Shown here: positions 6,944 to 8,312 of the stretch, one piece after another | Position numbering within the stretch: the stretch's first letter is position 1 | Layout of the letters: each line of letters begins with the position of its first letter | DNA from: Candidatus Sumerlaeota bacterium | GTDB taxonomy: Bacteria; Sumerlaeota; Sumerlaeia; JADFCT01 | DNA length: 8,312 nt | Direction: 5' to 3' | Assembly (NCBI GenBank): GCA_017161665.1 | Contig: JADFCT010000161.1 | Coordinates: 1-8,312, forward strand | Notes under the pieces: generated by a model | Told to the model about the DNA's origin: nothing | The model's input: only the letters and a program-made list of their open reading frames with translations | The model's database searches: none | Translations under genes and position numbers: made by a program

Positions 6944-7861
6944 TTAGCGCGGAGGGCGCTGGCCGGCGCGCTTTTCCGTGGGCGGGGGCGCGGGTGGCTC
7001 GTGTTTTAAAAGGGTTTTCATGAACCATTCCACTTTGGCCCGCGACGCCCGGCGGGCGTCATCACCCGAAAAGCCGTGGGCGGCGCCCTCAATTATCATC
7101 AGACGGCTCACCACTTTGTTTTCCTCAAAGACCCGATGAATCTGTTCACTATGGGTGAGCGGAACCAGCTCATCCTTGTCGCCATGGATCAACAGCGTGG
7201 GCGGGTCATCGCTGGTCACCTGGAGCAGGGGCGAACAGTCTTTGGCCTTGTCCGGGTCGAACTGAAGGGCCGGAAAGTTCTTGTTGTACTCCGAATCCGT
7301 CCCCACCCAGGGGCGAAGGTCCGTGGGGGGATAGAAAGCAACCACGGCCGCCACCCGGTCGCTGACACGGTCGATCGGATCGGGGGCCGTCGGATTGCCC
7401 GGATCGGCGGTCGTCCCCAGGATCAGGGACAAATGGCCCCCCGCGCTGCCGCCCGTGACGCCCAGACGCTCGGGATCGACGCCGAAGCGTTCCGCGTTGG
7501 CTCGGATGAAGCGCACACTCCGCCGCACATCCTCAATCACCTCCGGGATCACGAACTTGGGGCTGCTGCCGTGACGGACCATGAAGACCGTAAAGCCCTT
7601 GTCCAGCAGATCGCTATTCCAGCTCACCGTGTTCTCCGGCGGGGCCCAGGCGGAAAACCAGCCGCCGCTGACCATAAACAACACACCGGCGCCGTTGGCG
7701 CCTTCCCGGGGTTTCAGAACATCCATCGTCAATGCCATCCCGTATTTATGCCCATACACCACATCGGGTATAATCTCCACCGCCTCATCCGCAGCCCGCG
7801 ACGGGACGCTAAGGGTGGTCAGCCACAATCCAAACACACCGATTATCAGGCGCTTCAACAT
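6944..7861 (-). CDS. Exported alpha/beta hydrolase (BD-FAE/esterase-lipase type)
   Basis: A 305-residue serine hydrolase, probably an exported carboxylesterase acting on esterified sugars, acyl groups or small esters. Residues 1-23 are a signal peptide: MLKR, a hydrophobic core (IIGVFGLWLTTL), and a cleavage-like end SRA. The oxyanion region is VSGGWFSAW (64-72), the nucleophile elbow GGSAGG gives Ser139, the acid is probably Asp230 in HGDKDELVP (226-234), and the base is His262 in GAAHGF. YPPTDLRPW (177-185) is also typical of this family. The ATG at 7861 is chosen because AAAGGA precedes it by 6 bases and the signal peptide begins there; the ATG at 7867 abuts that site. The C-terminus (286-305) is an unusual Pro-rich basic tail. 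It precedes the aminotransferase on the same strand, but that gene has its own promoter, so the two are probably separate units. The substrate is not predictable. Confidence 0.9.
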   Translation of the reverse strand: MLKRLIIGVFGLWLTTLSVPSRAADEAVEIIPDVVYGHKYGMALTMDVLKPREGANGAGVLFMVSGGWFSAWAPPENTVSWNSDLLDKGFTVFMVRHGSSPKFVIPEVIEDVRRSVRFIRANAERFGVDPERLGVTGGSAGGHLSLILGTTADPGNPTAPDPIDRVSDRVAAVVAFYPPTDLRPWVGTDSEYNKNFPALQFDPDKAKDCSPLLQVTSDDPPTLLIHGDKDELVPLTHSEQIHRVFEENKVVSRLMIIEGAAHGFSGDDARRASRAKVEWFMKTLLKHEPPAPPPTEKRAGQRPPR

Positions 7862-7867
7862 ATCCAT

Positions 7868-7873
7868 TCCTTT
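7868..7873 (-). promoter_or_regulatory. Ribosome binding site that sets the hydrolase start
   Basis: Minus-strand AAAGGA, 6 bases before the ATG at 7861 and directly touching the ATG at 7867. Spacing favours 7861, which also gives a conventional signal peptide. Confidence 0.7.
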
Positions 7874-7926
7874 CGTCATGCGAAGTGTTCTCATGAGCTT
7901 CGTCAGGCGCGCAGCATGAGGCAATC

Positions 7927-7955
7927 AAAAAAACACCCCGGGGACGGGGCGCCTC
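7927..7955 (-). terminator. Intrinsic terminator upstream of the hydrolase
   Basis: On the minus strand CCCCG (7949-7945), loop TCCC, CGGGG (7940-7936), with the stem extended by G-U and C-G pairs at its base, then TG-TTTTTTT (7933-7927). This is a classic Rho-independent layout. It lies 66 bases ahead of the hydrolase start and therefore ends a transcript coming from beyond the right edge, or attenuates the hydrolase transcript. Confidence 0.7.
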
Positions 7956-8055
7956 CCGAACCTGTCCGGAATCGTGGCAGGAAGGGTTCTTTGAAAGCAT
8001 TTTGTCCTCACAACTGCGGAAATCGGGTTAGCCAGATTCAGCCGGCTCTTCCTTG

Positions 8056-8075
8056 CCCCCACCTTCAGGTGGTGG
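8056..8075. repeat. Hairpin with TTCA loop (first of cluster)
   Basis: CCACC (8059-8063) and GGTGG (8068-8072) pair around a TTCA loop, with two further C-G pairs outside one mismatch. The loop-closing pattern CTTCAG-like is shared with the next hairpin. Confidence 0.6.
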
Positions 8076-8098
8076 GTCCGATGGGGCCACCCAAAATC

Positions 8099-8119
8099 AA
8101 GCGCGCTTCAGCGCGGCTT
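8099..8119. repeat. Hairpin with TTCA loop (second of cluster)
   Basis: CGCGC (8102-8106) pairs with GCGCG (8111-8115) around TTCA; after one bulged G the stem continues with AAG/CTT for eight pairs in total. A third, weaker GC-TTTA-GC palindrome follows at 8131-8138. Confidence 0.6.
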
Positions 8120-8256
8120 CTCGACAGGAGGCTTTAGCTGGCGCCCATGCTCGTTCGAAAATTTTGAATCGCAGACGGATGGCCGTCGGCGCCGTCACGC
8201 TTTTTGCGGGCTGCGCGGCAAACATCGCGCCGGCGCCTCAGTTTCTATTCACTTGA

Positions 8257-8294
8257 CCCAGGGCTCCGCTCCCTATCGGTCGCTCCACCCTGGG
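8257..8294. repeat. CCCAGGG/CCCTGGG inverted repeat
   Basis: CCCAGGG (8257-8263) and CCCTGGG (8288-8294) are perfect 7-base inverted arms separated by 24 bases that contain CGCTCC twice (8268-8273 and 8281-8286). The element continues as GGGCTATTATGTGTCACCCC to the window edge, where it is cut off. The layout resembles dispersed REP-like palindromes; membership of a family cannot be shown from a single copy. Confidence 0.55.
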
Positions 8295-8312
8295 CTATTA
8301 TGTGTCACCCCT

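Larger units (their letters stand above)
7956..8312. other. Gene-poor region with clustered small hairpins
   Basis: No ORF here has recognisable family features, a ribosome binding site or a conserved motif. Bases 7956-8040 show nothing distinctive. From 8053 to the edge the sequence is dominated by short inverted repeats listed separately. One short reading frame near 8164-8256 resembles a lipoprotein start and is discussed as a finding, not called as a gene. The region is best read as an intergenic repetitive element or degraded sequence. Confidence 0.55.

Noticed and set aside
5594..7009. A 471-codon plus-strand frame opposite the aminotransferase.
   Set aside because: It is antisense to the aminotransferase and runs through its promoter and intergenic gap; the His/Phe/Gln-rich translation is typical of a shadow frame.
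7890..7897. The 8-base palindrome CTCATGAG ahead of the hydrolase, considered as an operator.
   Set aside because: Too short and without supporting promoter boxes at suitable spacing.
7076..8137. A 353-codon plus-strand frame opposite the hydrolase and extending into the hairpin region.
   Set aside because: Antisense to a hydrolase with a complete catalytic triad; no recognisable motif in the translation.
7925..8312. CRISPR array or tRNA gene in the gene-poor region.
   Set aside because: There are no regularly spaced identical repeats, and no cloverleaf with a TTCGA-type T-loop; the short hairpins do not assemble into tRNA arms.

Overview
The window is about 57% GC by eye and reads as a chromosomal piece of a free-living, Gram-negative-type bacterium. 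All five convincing genes lie on the minus strand, so transcription runs right to left. The mix suggests a PVC or candidate-phylum lineage such as Planctomycetota, Hydrogenedentota or Sumerlaeota. It includes a twin-arginine-exported NIPSNAP protein, an exported alpha/beta hydrolase, a kinase/nucleotidyltransferase fusion and a large HEAT-repeat orphan. This placement is inferred from gene content; no rRNA or marker gene is present.

Layout from right to left in transcription order. Positions 7925-8312 hold no convincing gene. They contain an intrinsic terminator (7927-7955), a cluster of small hairpins with TTYA loops, and a CCCAGGG/CCCTGGG inverted repeat, which together look like a repetitive intergenic element. 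Next is an exported serine hydrolase (6944-7861). The 174-base gap after it contains a near-consensus sigma-70 promoter (TTGACG-16-TATAAT). This promoter drives a DegT/DnrJ/EryC1/StrS sugar aminotransferase (5636-6769) and probably the 873-residue HEAT-repeat protein (2966-5587), ending at a strong terminator (2915-2949). Then comes a 640-residue fusion of a galactokinase-like GHMP kinase and a GalU-like uridylyltransferase (960-2882), followed by a terminator-like hairpin (910-935). Last is a secreted NIPSNAP-family protein (43-876).

Functional picture. The aminotransferase and the kinase-uridylyltransferase both belong to activated-sugar metabolism. The fusion should phosphorylate a free sugar at C1 and convert it to a UDP-sugar. 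The aminotransferase most resembles WbpE-type enzymes that aminate UDP-keto-sugars. Together they suggest nucleotide-sugar supply for a surface polysaccharide or glycan, but no glycosyltransferase, flippase or polymerase is visible here. The HEAT-repeat protein has no recognisable catalytic domain and its link to sugar metabolism rests only on position. The most interesting object is the kinase-first, pyrophosphorylase-second fusion, which reverses the domain order of the well-known Fkp/FKGP salvage enzymes.
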